Assembly (NCBI GenBank): GCA_004299215.1
Contig: SCTD01000550.1
Location: 1 to 7,663 of the forward strand
DNA: 7,663 bases
Source: Frankiales bacterium
GTDB lineage: Bacteria; Actinomycetota; Actinomycetes; Mycobacteriales; SCTD01
Reading direction: 5' to 3'
Below the pieces are notes generated by a model. The model searched no databases and was not told the DNA's origin. It worked only from the letters and a program-made list of their open reading frames with translations. Below are positions 1 through 6,115 of the stretch, one piece after another. The position numbers and the translations under genes were made by a program. The stretch's first letter is position 1; the number at the start of each line of letters is the position of its first letter.

Positions 1-117
1 GGGGGCCGCTCTGACACCCGGGTGCTCGTGCCAGCGGACCTTGTCGAGCAGCCAGCTGCGTCGGCGCGCCGGCGGCGTGGACGCGGCGGACTCTGAATCA
101 GGGCGCGTGGTGGTCAT
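1..117 (-). CDS. N-terminal fragment of an unidentified protein, cut by the window edge
   Basis: An open frame reads leftwards from an ATG at 117 with no stop before base 1, giving about 39 residues that begin MTTTRPDSESAASTPPARRR and continue with SWLLDKVRWHEHPGVRAAP. A Ser/Pro/Ala-rich hydrophilic start followed by an Arg cluster and then an aromatic/basic stretch is a typical cytoplasmic N-terminus of actinobacterial membrane or enzyme proteins, but I do not recognise the family. The ribosome-binding site is weak (AAGAG about 7 nt upstream on the minus strand). An overlapping ATG at 121 is in another frame. The gene is divergent from the small ORF at 257, and the 139 bases between them would hold both promoters, though I see no convincing -10/-35 pair there. 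Existence is supported by codon pattern and layout only. Confidence 0.42.
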   Translation of the reverse strand, partial: MTTTRPDSESAASTPPARRRSWLLDKVRWHEHPGVRAAP

Positions 118-245
118 GCATGGACTCTTGCCCGCTCGCTCACCTGTGGTCCAGGCTCCCGGTGGCTGAGAGAGCTCCCAGCGGGGTTCAGCGTCGGCAC
201 ACCCCCACCGGCGCAGTCTGGTTCCTGTCAGACAGACCCGAGCAG

Positions 246-251
246 AGGAGG
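246..251 (+). promoter_or_regulatory. Strong Shine-Dalgarno site for the small ORF
   Basis: AGGAGG lies 5 nt before the GTG at 257. This near-consensus site fixes that GTG as the start and is the main reason to regard the short ORF as a real gene. Confidence 0.7.
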
Positions 252-256
252 ACCCC

Positions 257-487
257 GTGCCACGCCACAACCCCACGACCCTTTCCGCCGACGACGGCCA
301 CAGTCGTCACGAGCGGCGGCTCGAGCGCGACGGCCGGGCCCGCAGCCGGCGGCGTGCACGCCGCGTGCAGACGGTGATGCCGGACGGCTTCGGCCGGCAG
401 CGCCTGGTCCCGCGCGTCCAGCAGGACGCGCGTGACCTGGACCAGCAGGTGGCGGATTGGAGGAGCGAGCTGGCGCTCAGCAGCTGA
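257..487 (+). CDS. Small Arg-rich hypothetical protein
   Basis: A 76-residue protein starts at a GTG preceded by AGGAGG. Almost every third codon position is G or C, as expected for a true gene in this genome. Residues 17-36 are very basic (HERRLERDGRARSRRRARR region), followed by a hydrophilic, probably helical C-terminal half rich in Gln/Asp/Arg (residues 46-70). There is no signal peptide, membrane segment, Cys pair or recognisable DNA-binding motif. I do not recognise a family. The basic stretch could bind nucleic acid or a membrane surface, but that is speculation. The gene converges on the histidine kinase whose stop lies 20 bases further on, so it is not in that operon. It could also be a spurious antisense-style ORF, but the ribosome-binding site and lack of overlap with another gene argue against that. 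Confidence 0.65.
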   Translation: MPRHNPTTLSADDGHSRHERRLERDGRARSRRRARRVQTVMPDGFGRQRLVPRVQQDARDLDQQVADWRSELALSS

Positions 488-524
488 ACTCTCGCGGCGC
501 CGACGGTCACCGGGGCAGCTGCTG
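478..524. terminator. Inverted repeat at a convergent gene junction, possible bidirectional terminator
   Basis: CAGCAGCTG at 478-486 is the exact reverse complement of CAGCTGCTG at 516-524. The 29-nt loop contains the stop codon of the sensor kinase, and the left arm overlaps the stop of the small ORF. The position between two convergent genes suits a shared terminator, but a 9-bp stem with such a long loop is weak. Confidence 0.3.
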
Positions 525-1796
525 GCCTGCGGAGCGCAGGACGAGGTGGAAGGCCGGCCCCGGTCCGGGTTCGGCCAGGACCAGGCGCATGTCCTCGGCT
601 TCGGCCAGCCGCCGGGCCAGCGCCAGCCCGATCCCCGTTCCGGAGGCGGCGCCGGCCCGCCGGACGAACACGCCGTCGGAGTCCAGCCGTCTGGTTCCCT
701 GGTCGGACACCGACACCACCGCGCCGGTCCCGACCCGCGCCGCTGACAGGGTGACCTGCCCGCTGCCGTGCCGCAGCGCGTTGTCCAGCAGCACATCCAG
801 CACCTGCCGCAGAGCCGCGGATGAGACGGCGACCCAGGGAAGGTGCGGTTCCAGCTCGACGGACAGTTCGCGACCCGCCGCGGCCGCAGCCGGCGTCCAC
901 CGCTGGCCGGCCTCACGCACGGAGGTGGCCAGCGCGTGCACCGGCCTCGGTCCGCTGGTGTCGCGTGCCAGCAGCAGCAGGTCGTCGACGGTCTGCTCAA
1001 GGCGGTCCGCGTCGCCCAGCAACTCGCTGACCAGGAGTTCAGGATTGGACGGGGCGAGCTGCTCGGTCTCCAACCGGAGCCGCAGTGACGTCAGCGGCGT
1101 TCGCAGCTGGTGGGCCAGGTCGGCGCTGAAGGCGCGCTCCCGCTCCAGGGCGGCACTCAACTGGCCGGCGGCGGCGTCGAGCGCGGCGCGGACGGCCGCG
1201 ATCTCCGGAACCCCGGTGTCGTCGCGTGCCGGCAGCTGATTCCCGGCGCCGACCGCGGCGGCGTCGTCGCACAGTTGCGCCAGCGGGCGGGCGAGGCTGC
1301 GGCTGCGGACAGCGGCGATCAGCCCGGCCGCGGCGAGCACCAGCGCAGCCAGTCCGGCCATCGCTGCCCAGGTGCGTCTGGTCCGAGCGTCAACAGCGCC
1401 GACGGGCGTGCTGACGCGTACTGCGGCCACCACCCGTTCGGCGTCACTGACCGGGACGGCGACGACGAGGTCGTCGGTTCGCGCGGCGCCGGAACCGCCG
1501 AGGGCCTGACGTACAGGTTCATCGGCGGTGTCGGGTCCCTGCCCCTGGAGTCGCCGGCCGTCCCGGCCGTATAGCGCGGCGTGCACGTCCGGGCCGAAGT
1601 CCGGGAACTCGGGCGGGTCGTTGTCCTTGGCGAAGGTGGCGGGGACGGCGACGACCGCCTCGGACGCACGCTGCGACAGGACCAGCAGGGCCTCGTCGCG
1701 GTAGAGGGTCTGCACGGCCAGTGCCAGTGGCAGCCCGAAGCCCACCACTGCGACGATCGCGGTCAGCAGCATGGCGGTCAGCAGCCGTCGCCTCAC
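507..1796 (-). CDS. Two-component sensor histidine kinase (HAMP, HisKA, HATPase) with atypical catalytic motifs
   Basis: A 429-residue membrane kinase, predicted to autophosphorylate on His and pass the phosphate to the regulator encoded just upstream. Order of parts: TM1 about 5-31, an extracytoplasmic sensor region about 32-142, TM2 about 143-163, HAMP about 164-216, a dimerisation helix with H229 in AFSADLAHQLRTPLTSLRLR, then the ATP domain with N339 in LLDNALRH (N box), D365-x-G367 (G1) and GTGIGLALARRL from 386 (G2). The GTG start at 1796 overlaps the regulator's TGA by 4 bp, so the two are translationally coupled. Starting at the ATG 8 codons later would shorten the N-terminus before TM1. 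Odd points: Gln replaces the usual Glu after the phospho-His, the G1 box lacks the second glycine, and the F box is reduced to VFVRRAG. Related actinobacterial kinases with HQLRTPL exist, so activity is plausible. The signal is unknown. Confidence 0.93.
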   Translation of the reverse strand: MRRRLLTAMLLTAIVAVVGFGLPLALAVQTLYRDEALLVLSQRASEAVVAVPATFAKDNDPPEFPDFGPDVHAALYGRDGRRLQGQGPDTADEPVRQALGGSGAARTDDLVVAVPVSDAERVVAAVRVSTPVGAVDARTRRTWAAMAGLAALVLAAAGLIAAVRSRSLARPLAQLCDDAAAVGAGNQLPARDDTGVPEIAAVRAALDAAAGQLSAALERERAFSADLAHQLRTPLTSLRLRLETEQLAPSNPELLVSELLGDADRLEQTVDDLLLLARDTSGPRPVHALATSVREAGQRWTPAAAAAGRELSVELEPHLPWVAVSSAALRQVLDVLLDNALRHGSGQVTLSAARVGTGAVVSVSDQGTRRLDSDGVFVRRAGAASGTGIGLALARRLAEAEDMRLVLAEPGPGPAFHLVLRSAGQQLPR

Positions 1797-2515
1797 CGCG
1801 CATCGTCCGGCGCCGGCCCGCTGGGTAGCTCGAAGCGGTACCCGACTCCCCGCAACGTCGTGATGCGGCTGCTGTCCGGACCGGCCTCGCCGAGCCGCTG
1901 GCGCAGCGCGGCGACGTGCACGTCGACGGTCTTGGTCGAACCGAACCCCTGGCCGTCCCAGACCTGCTCCATCAGCCGCTGGCGGGTGACGACCCGGCCG
2001 GCCGCGCGCATCAGGGCGACCAGGAGGTCGAACTCCTTGGGGCGCAGCTCGACCGGCCGACCGGCCAGCAGCACCTGCCGGGCATCGACGTCGACGCGCA
2101 GGTCTCCTACCTCGAGCTGATCGGCCCTGTGCGCGGGCGCGTCCAGACGACGCGTGTGCGCGCGCAGCCGAGCGAGCAGCTCGCTCAAGCGGAACGGCTT
2201 GACCAGGTAGTCGTCGGCGCCGGCATCCAGACCGACGACGACGTCGGTCTCGGAACCACGCGCCGTGATCATCAGGACAGGCAGTGAGGGGGCGTCGCGG
2301 CGCAGCTGGCGGCATACCTCCAGACCGTTCAGGTCCGGCAGTCCGAGGTCGAGCAGCACCAGGTCGACCGTCCCGAGCGGATGCTGCAGCGCCGCCGCGC
2401 CGGTCTGGCACCAGGTCAAGCGGTAGCCCTGCGACTCGAGCGCCCTGACCAGGCCGGCGCCGATGCCCGTGTCGTCCTCGACGAGCAGCACCCGCGGTCC
2501 GGACGGCATGGTCAC
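1793..2515 (-). CDS. OmpR/PhoB-family response regulator
   Basis: A 240-residue two-domain regulator. The receiver domain (about 7-120) has the acidic pair E13/D14/D15 in VLLVEDD, the phosphoacceptor D56 in LVLLDLGLPD, T84 in MITARGSE and K106 in YLVKPF, so all residues needed for phosphorylation are present. The winged-helix DNA-binding domain (about 134-231) contains LRPKEFDLLVALM, the recognition-helix region TKTVDVHVAALRQRL and the closing hairpin ITTLRGVGYRFE. It should bind direct repeats as a dimer and act as a transcription factor for the adjacent kinase system. The GTG at 2515 (V-T-M) is taken as start; an ATG two codons later at 2509 is equally possible. No good Shine-Dalgarno is visible, and a TAGGCT box 6 nt before the GTG suggests a leaderless transcript. 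The stop overlaps the kinase GTG by 4 bp. Targets are unknown; the ABC operon directly upstream is the obvious candidate. Confidence 0.96.
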   Translation of the reverse strand: MTMPSGPRVLLVEDDTGIGAGLVRALESQGYRLTWCQTGAAALQHPLGTVDLVLLDLGLPDLNGLEVCRQLRRDAPSLPVLMITARGSETDVVVGLDAGADDYLVKPFRLSELLARLRAHTRRLDAPAHRADQLEVGDLRVDVDARQVLLAGRPVELRPKEFDLLVALMRAAGRVVTRQRLMEQVWDGQGFGSTKTVDVHVAALRQRLGEAGPDSSRITTLRGVGYRFELPSGPAPDDAR

Positions 2516-2521
2516 CGGGAG

Positions 2522-2527
2522 AGCCTA
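2522..2527 (-). promoter_or_regulatory. Possible -10 box of a leaderless promoter for the response regulator
   Basis: On the minus strand TAGGCT (TANNNT pattern) lies 6 nt before the GTG at 2515, the spacing expected when transcription starts at the start codon. No clear -35 can be seen; it would fall inside the terminator stem at about 2545-2550. Confidence 0.3.
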
Positions 2528-2537
2528 CGGACACAGC

Positions 2538-2572
2538 GAAGGGGCGCGTCGCCCGCGGCGACGCGCCCCTTC
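2538..2572 (-). terminator. Perfect 16-bp stem hairpin, terminator of the ABC operon
   Basis: GAAGGGGCGCGTCGCC (2538-2553) pairs perfectly with GGCGACGCGCCCCTTC (2557-2572) around a 3-base loop. It begins 12 bases after the lipoprotein stop codon. There is no U-tract on the minus strand, as is common for actinobacterial terminators. The symmetry means it could also act on plus-strand transcripts. Confidence 0.85.
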
Positions 2573-2583
2573 CCTGCGGAGGG

Positions 2584-3186
2584 TCAGTCCGCAGCTTCTG
2601 CGCCGCCGGCGTCCTTCTGCACCGTCGCCGTCGTGATCGCGGCACCGGTCGCGCTCGCGAGCACCTTCACTTCGAGGGCGTTCTGCGAGGTGGCGTACAG
2701 GCTGAACTCGTTGACCGGTACCGAGCCCGGCGCGCCGCTGTTGTCGAAGTTGACGGTGTAGGTGCCACCGGGCGGGACCGACACGTCGGCGGGCAGCGTG
2801 GCGTAGTAGCTCTCGGAGGTCTTCGCCGTCGGGTCGGTGAAGGTGTAGAAGAACTCGAGCCCGGTCAGCGGAGTCGTGCCGGAGTTGGCGAGGGTCACCT
2901 CCAGGTGGTCATCGACCGCCTTGCCGGTGGCGTCGACGTTGTTCTCCACGAGCACCTCGTCGATGGTGAGCGTCTTGGCTGTGGCGGTGTTGCTGATCGG
3001 GTTGGTGGTGACGGGCAGGACCCGACCGGACCCGGCCGCTGCCGCGGGCTTGCTGCCGGAGCCGGCGGCCGGTGCGGAGCCGGCCGAGGAGGTGGCGGCG
3101 CCGCCGCAGGCGGCGAGGGCGATCGCCGATGCGGTGACGGCCGCGGCGATCCGGACGTTGGTGCGCTTGAGCAGGGATCGGTTCAT
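2584..3186 (-). CDS. Secreted lipoprotein of the ABC-2 transporter operon
   Basis: A 200-residue protein with a type II signal peptide: basic n-region (MNRSLLKRTNVR), hydrophobic core 11-26 and lipobox LAAC with the acylated Cys at 27. Residues 28-54 are a flexible Ala/Ser/Gly linker, then about 70-182 form a beta-rich domain with alternating hydrophobic residues (KTLTIDEVLVENN, HLEVTLANSGTTPLTGLEFF, SVPPGGTYTVNF). This pattern resembles Ig-like/FxLYD-type accessory domains, an inference from pattern only. The start is secure: AAGGAGG sits 6 nt upstream and the ATG overlaps the permease stop by 4 bp (ATGA). As the last gene of an ABC-2 operon it is probably an extracytoplasmic partner, for example a substrate-handling, anchoring or sensing subunit. 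A solute-binding role is less likely, as the domain is small and export-type ABC-2 systems do not need one. Confidence 0.9.
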   Translation of the reverse strand: MNRSLLKRTNVRIAAAVTASAIALAACGGAATSSAGSAPAAGSGSKPAAAAGSGRVLPVTTNPISNTATAKTLTIDEVLVENNVDATGKAVDDHLEVTLANSGTTPLTGLEFFYTFTDPTAKTSESYYATLPADVSVPPGGTYTVNFDNSGAPGSVPVNEFSLYATSQNALEVKVLASATGAAITTATVQKDAGGAEAAD

Positions 3187-4163
3187 GCGGTGCCTCCTTG
3201 GGGGGTCGGGGGGACGCGGCGGAAGCTGCGCCACAGAGCGGTGCCGAGAGCGGTGGCGTAGAACGCCAACCACCCGATGTCGTTGCGCTTTTCCGTCAGC
3301 AGCTGGCCGAGGGTGAAGCCGCGGTACTTGTCCTTCACGTCGGTCATCGCGAAGGCGAATCGCTCGAAGTGCTTGGAGACCGAGGCCTCCTCGATCCAGT
3401 TGCGGACGTGCTCGTAGCCCGAGAAGTGGGCCAGCACGGCGGTCTCGCCGTTGCGGTCCAGGCCCAGAGCGGCGAACAGCCCGCCGGGGACCTGGTTGTC
3501 GGCGTCCAAGGTGTCGCCGATCTGCGGGATGATCAGCACGACGAGCAGCCAGACGCCCAGCGCCACCATCAGGCCGGTGGTCGCCACCCGGGAACGGGCG
3601 GTCGCCACGACACCGAGGGCGTAGAACACACCCATGTAGACGACGGCCGCGAGGTAGGCCAGCAGCAGCTGGACCCCCTGACCCGAGCTGGGCCAGTCCC
3701 GTCCGATCACACCCAGGCAGAGCACGGCCACCACGGCGGTGCTGGCCACCAGCGTCGACAGGACGGCCAGCGCGCCGAGCGCGCTGCCGGCCGCCTGCTC
3801 GCCGGGAGTGACGGGACGGGATCGGAGCAGCGGCAGCGTGCCGTTGGCGCGTTCCCGGGAGATGGTCAGGTAGCCCAGCGCAAGGGCGATGACGGCTCCG
3901 AGGATCTCGACGTACTCCATCGCCCCGCGCAGCAGCGACAGCAGTGCCAACGGCGACGGCGGGATGCGGGTGACGCCATCCGCCGTCGCGGCCTGCACGT
4001 ACGCCTGGTAGTCGGCCAGCTGGCCGCGGTAGTCCAACGCGGCGGTCAGGACCGACACGAAGGTGGTCGCGGCCAGGATGGCGACCAGCGTCAGCAGGAT
4101 GCGGCTGCGCCATGCCGCGCGGTACTCGTGCCTGGCCAGTGCCAGGACCCGGCCGCTACTCAC
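3183..4163 (-). CDS. ABC-2 type transporter permease (second permease of the operon)
   Basis: A 326-residue integral membrane protein with about six segments: 22-44, 84-102, 128-153, 165-188, 195-214 and 297-312. After TM2 comes SRERANGTLPLLRSRPV (102-118), the charged GT..LL.SRP motif typical of ABC-2 permeases, probably the cytoplasmic coupling helix that contacts the ATPase. An extracytoplasmic loop of about 80 residues (215-296), rich in charged and aromatic residues, separates TM5 from TM6. The fold resembles the ABC2_membrane_2/NosY-like group. The GTG start at 4163 overlaps the preceding permease stop by 8 bp, and its own TGA overlaps the lipoprotein ATG. It probably pairs with the other permease as a heterodimer driven by the upstream ATPase. 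The substrate cannot be read from sequence. Confidence 0.92.
   Translation of the reverse strand: MSSGRVLALARHEYRAAWRSRILLTLVAILAATTFVSVLTAALDYRGQLADYQAYVQAATADGVTRIPPSPLALLSLLRGAMEYVEILGAVIALALGYLTISRERANGTLPLLRSRPVTPGEQAAGSALGALAVLSTLVASTAVVAVLCLGVIGRDWPSSGQGVQLLLAYLAAVVYMGVFYALGVVATARSRVATTGLMVALGVWLLVVLIIPQIGDTLDADNQVPGGLFAALGLDRNGETAVLAHFSGYEHVRNWIEEASVSKHFERFAFAMTDVKDKYRGFTLGQLLTEKRNDIGWLAFYATALGTALWRSFRRVPPTPQGGTA
3193..3199 (-). promoter_or_regulatory. Shine-Dalgarno site of the lipoprotein gene
   Basis: AAGGAGG on the minus strand, 6 nt before the ATG at 3186, lies inside the end of the permease gene. It is the best-spaced site in the operon, suggesting that the lipoprotein is also translated independently and perhaps at a higher level than the membrane subunits. 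Confidence 0.75.
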
Positions 4164-5073
4164 CGGCCATGCTCCGCGACCAGTCGTGCCTGCGCACGGT
4201 CAAGGAGACGAGCAGCGCGAGCAGGCCCGCGCCGAGCAGCAGCGGCACGGCATGCCCCAGCGTTGCGGTGACCGCATGTGCCGGTCCGGTCTGCAGGAGA
4301 TCGGCGCTGGCCGCCTTGTACTGCTCGCTGAGCGACAGCGGGCGGGCGTGCGCGGTGGCGCGGAAGAAGGCGGTCGTGGCGCTCGCCGGGTCGCTGACCG
4401 GGTTCAGCGAGGCCGTGGGGCGCAGCCCGGAGGTGAACTGCGGTACGGCGAAGGTCACCACCAGCCAGACGCCCATGGCTGACAGCAGCGCCAGGGATCG
4501 CTTGCGAGTGAGCAGCACCGCTGCCATGCCCACCAGAGCGAACACCGACAGGTAGAGCAGCGACAGGGCGTAGAAGAGCGCCAGCCGTCCCAGGTCGGCG
4601 GCGGTCGGCAGGTTGCCGTTGGCGATCAGGAGCGCCAGCACGCTCACCAGCAGACTGGCAGTCAGGGCGACGGCCAGTACGGCGCCGACGGCCGCGGCCT
4701 TGCCCGCCAGGTAGGCCGGACCCGACAGCCGACGGGAGAACAGCAGCCTGCCGACACCGCTGGTGCGATCGTCGGCGATGACCAGGTGCCCCAGGAGCAC
4801 GGCGAGCAGTGCCCCCACCAGCGGGAGGTAGACGGTCATGTTCGACAGCAGCGACAGCGTCGGCTTGATGCCGATCGGGTTGGCGGGCGCGGGCGTCCCG
4901 GTCTGCGCGAGCAGGACGACGGCCTGGTCGTACACGCGGGAGATCGTCTGCGTGCTGGACCAACCGATCACGCCGGCAAGGGCAGTCATGGCGACGAACA
5001 GCCCGACGACGGTGACGGCGGTGCGCTGCCGGTGCAGGGTCGTGAGCTGCTGACGTGCGACCAGAGCGATCAC
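4156..5073 (-). CDS. ABC-2 type transporter permease (first permease of the operon)
   Basis: A 305-residue membrane protein with about six segments: 17-38, 79-100, 124-150, 161-186, 193-212 and 275-293. DDRTSGVGRLLFSRRLSG (101-118) after TM2 matches the coupling motif of ABC-2 permeases, and GVWLVVTFAVPQ (201-212) in TM5 closely matches GVWLLVVLIIPQ in the neighbouring permease, so the two are probably diverged copies. The loop between TM5 and TM6 is about 60 residues, shorter than in its partner. The GTG at 5073 overlaps the ATPase stop by 4 bp (GTGA), with only a modest Shine-Dalgarno, so translation is probably coupled. It should form the membrane channel with permease 2. Substrate unknown. 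Confidence 0.92.
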   Translation of the reverse strand: MIALVARQQLTTLHRQRTAVTVVGLFVAMTALAGVIGWSSTQTISRVYDQAVVLLAQTGTPAPANPIGIKPTLSLLSNMTVYLPLVGALLAVLLGHLVIADDRTSGVGRLLFSRRLSGPAYLAGKAAAVGAVLAVALTASLLVSVLALLIANGNLPTAADLGRLALFYALSLLYLSVFALVGMAAVLLTRKRSLALLSAMGVWLVVTFAVPQFTSGLRPTASLNPVSDPASATTAFFRATAHARPLSLSEQYKAASADLLQTGPAHAVTATLGHAVPLLLGAGLLALLVSLTVRRHDWSRSMAGE

Positions 5074-5807
5074 GACGGCACCTGCTCCATCCGGACGTAG
5101 ATGTCCTCGAGCGAGGACTCGTCCGGGAAGCGCAGCAGGGTCTGCTCCAGCGAGTCCTTGTAGATGAGTTCGCCGGCGTTCAGCACGCCGATGGTCGTGC
5201 AGACCTTGGCGACCTCGCTGAGCAGATGGGTGTTCATGAAGACCGTCATGCCGAGGTCGGCGTTCAGGCGCAGCACGGTCTCGCGCAGCTGCCGCACCCC
5301 GACCGGATCGAGACCGGCGGTGGGCTCGTCCAGGAACAGCACCTGCGGCTTGTGAAGGACGGCCTGAGCGATGCCGATCCGCTGGCGCATGCCGGTGGAG
5401 AAGCCGGCCATCCGGCGCGGACCCAGCTCGGTGCAGCCGAGGTAGTCCAGCGTCTCCTGCGCGGCCCGCCTCGGGTTATCCACACCGGACAGCCGGCCGA
5501 AGAACTCCAGGTTCTCCAGCGCGGTCAGGTGGTCGTACAGGCGCACCTCCGCCGGCAGATAGCCGATCCGGCGGGTGACGTCGGCCCGTTGGCTGACGAC
5601 GTCGAAGCCACACACCCGGGCGCTGCCGGCGGTCGGCGTGATCAGGGTCGTGAGGATGTTGACGGTCGTCGTCTTGCCTGCGCCGTTGTGCCCGAGGAAG
5701 CCGAAGATCTCGCCTCGCTCGATGGTGAGGTCGAGGTCGTGCAGCACTGTCCGGTCGCCGAAGCGGTGCGTCACGCCTGCCAGCTCGATGTCTGGATCCG
5801 TGTCCAT
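5070..5807 (-). CDS. ABC transporter ATP-binding protein (ABC-2 export type)
   Basis: A 245-residue ATPase, the usual length for a single-domain subunit. Motifs: Walker A GHNGAGKT (39-46), Q-loop region IGYLPAEVRLYDHLT (81-95) with Ala-Glu where many relatives have Gln, signature FSTGMRQR (136-143) in place of LSGGQ, Walker B VLFLDEP (156-162) with E161, D-loop GLD (165-167) and switch H194 in MNTHLLSEV. The GFLGHNGAGKTTT and THLLSEV patterns are those of ATPases that drive ABC-2 permeases (NosF/DrrA/CcmA-like). The ATG at 5807 is chosen because it follows AAGGAGG directly; a longer frame back to 5930 would add 41 residues with no ribosome-binding site and no conserved start. It is the first gene of a four-gene coupled operon and energises the two following permeases, most likely for export. 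Confidence 0.96.
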   Translation of the reverse strand: MDTDPDIELAGVTHRFGDRTVLHDLDLTIERGEIFGFLGHNGAGKTTTVNILTTLITPTAGSARVCGFDVVSQRADVTRRIGYLPAEVRLYDHLTALENLEFFGRLSGVDNPRRAAQETLDYLGCTELGPRRMAGFSTGMRQRIGIAQAVLHKPQVLFLDEPTAGLDPVGVRQLRETVLRLNADLGMTVFMNTHLLSEVAKVCTTIGVLNAGELIYKDSLEQTLLRFPDESSLEDIYVRMEQVPS

Positions 5808-5810
5808 GTT

Positions 5811-5817
5811 CCTCCTT
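5811..5817 (-). promoter_or_regulatory. Closely spaced Shine-Dalgarno site that decides the ATPase start
   Basis: AAGGAGG on the minus strand ends only 3 nt before the ATG at 5807, shorter than the usual 5-9 nt. It still fixes this ATG rather than the in-frame upstream one at 5930. The tight spacing may lower initiation. Confidence 0.65.
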
Positions 5818-5953
5818 GCCTGTGCTCCATCCGCGGCGTTGAGCCCGCACCGCGCGGGATCCACCCGTATCCGGGGCGGCGAGATGGACGCTAGGAAGAA
5901 GCAGGGAAGAGCGGCCTGAGGGACGGGCAAGCGGACGGCAAAGTCCTCGGATG

Positions 5954-5972
5954 CAGGTGTTCACCTCACCTG
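5954..5972. promoter_or_regulatory. CAGGTG/CACCTG inverted repeat upstream of the ABC operon, possible operator
   Basis: CAGGTG (5954-5959) is the reverse complement of CACCTG (5967-5972). A further CACCT at 5962-5966 gives both a tight AGGTG-TT-CACCT inverted repeat and tandem CACCT copies. It lies about 150 bp before the ATPase start, in the region where a promoter is expected. The bound regulator, if any, is unknown. Confidence 0.3.
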
Positions 5973-5982
5973 GGCATGACGA

Positions 5983-6017
5983 AGGCCGGAGACCGCCCCG
6001 ACGGGCGGCTCCGGCCT
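5983..6017 (-). terminator. Strong hairpin downstream of the PepSY gene
   Basis: AGGCCGGAG (5983-5991) pairs with CTCCGGCCT (6009-6017), and after one bulged A, CCGCCC (5993-5998) pairs with GGGCGG (6003-6008), leaving a 4-base loop. The stem is 15 bp in total. It lies about 100 bases after the PepSY stop and before the ABC operon leader, and has no U-tract. It most likely insulates the two minus-strand units. Confidence 0.7.
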
Positions 6018-6043
6018 GTTGGTCGCTCGGTCTGCATGCGGCG

Positions 6044-6090
6044 GACGCCGTCGCGGACGCGCTTGGGGGCGGGCGGCCGCGACGGCCGTC
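6044..6090. repeat. Long-loop inverted repeat after the PepSY gene
   Basis: GCCGTCGCGG (6047-6056) pairs with CCGCGACGGC (6077-6086). One bulged base later, GAC (6044-6046) pairs with GTC (6088-6090). The loop is 20 nt. It may be an additional part of the PepSY transcript end, but chance pairing in such GC-rich DNA is possible. Confidence 0.35.
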
Positions 6091-6115
6091 ATCAGGACCG
6101 CAGGATCATCGGCTG

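Larger units (their letters stand above)
5808..6115. other. 308-base intergenic region between the PepSY gene and the ABC operon
   Basis: Both flanking genes are on the minus strand. The right part (about 5983-6090) holds two inverted repeats, taken as the end of the PepSY transcript. The left part (about 5818-5975) must contain the ABC operon promoter and a leader. A TAGCGT box at 5888-5893 on the minus strand could be a -10 but has no good -35. CAGGTG/CACCTG repeats lie at 5954-5972, and a weak CCCGC/GCGGG inverted repeat at 5844-5858. I see no coding frame with a ribosome-binding site and no recognisable riboswitch. Confidence 0.6.

Noticed and set aside
216..237. GTCTG/CAGAC short inverted repeat and CAGACAGAC upstream of the small ORF
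   Set aside because: Only 5 bp arms with an 8-nt gap; too likely by chance to call an operator.
507..2645. A 712-residue minus-strand open frame that would extend the kinase upstream
   Set aside because: The part upstream of 1796 is the response regulator region read in the wrong frame and consists of Arg/Ala/Gly-rich shadow sequence. The kinase starts at the GTG overlapping the regulator stop.
2584..4113. A 509-residue minus-strand frame that would fuse a long protein to the lipoprotein
   Set aside because: The first 309 residues are a shadow of permease 2 in another frame. The lipoprotein has its own ATG, AAGGAGG and signal peptide at 3186.
3198..4271. A 357-residue plus-strand frame antisense to the permeases
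   Set aside because: Gln/Arg/Gly/His-rich composition, no domain and no ribosome-binding site; a frame shadow caused by high GC content.
5808..5930. A 41-residue N-terminal extension of the ATPase from an ATG at 5930
   Set aside because: No ribosome-binding site, non-conserved-looking sequence, and the downstream ATG at 5807 follows AAGGAGG at once and precedes a normal ABC domain start.
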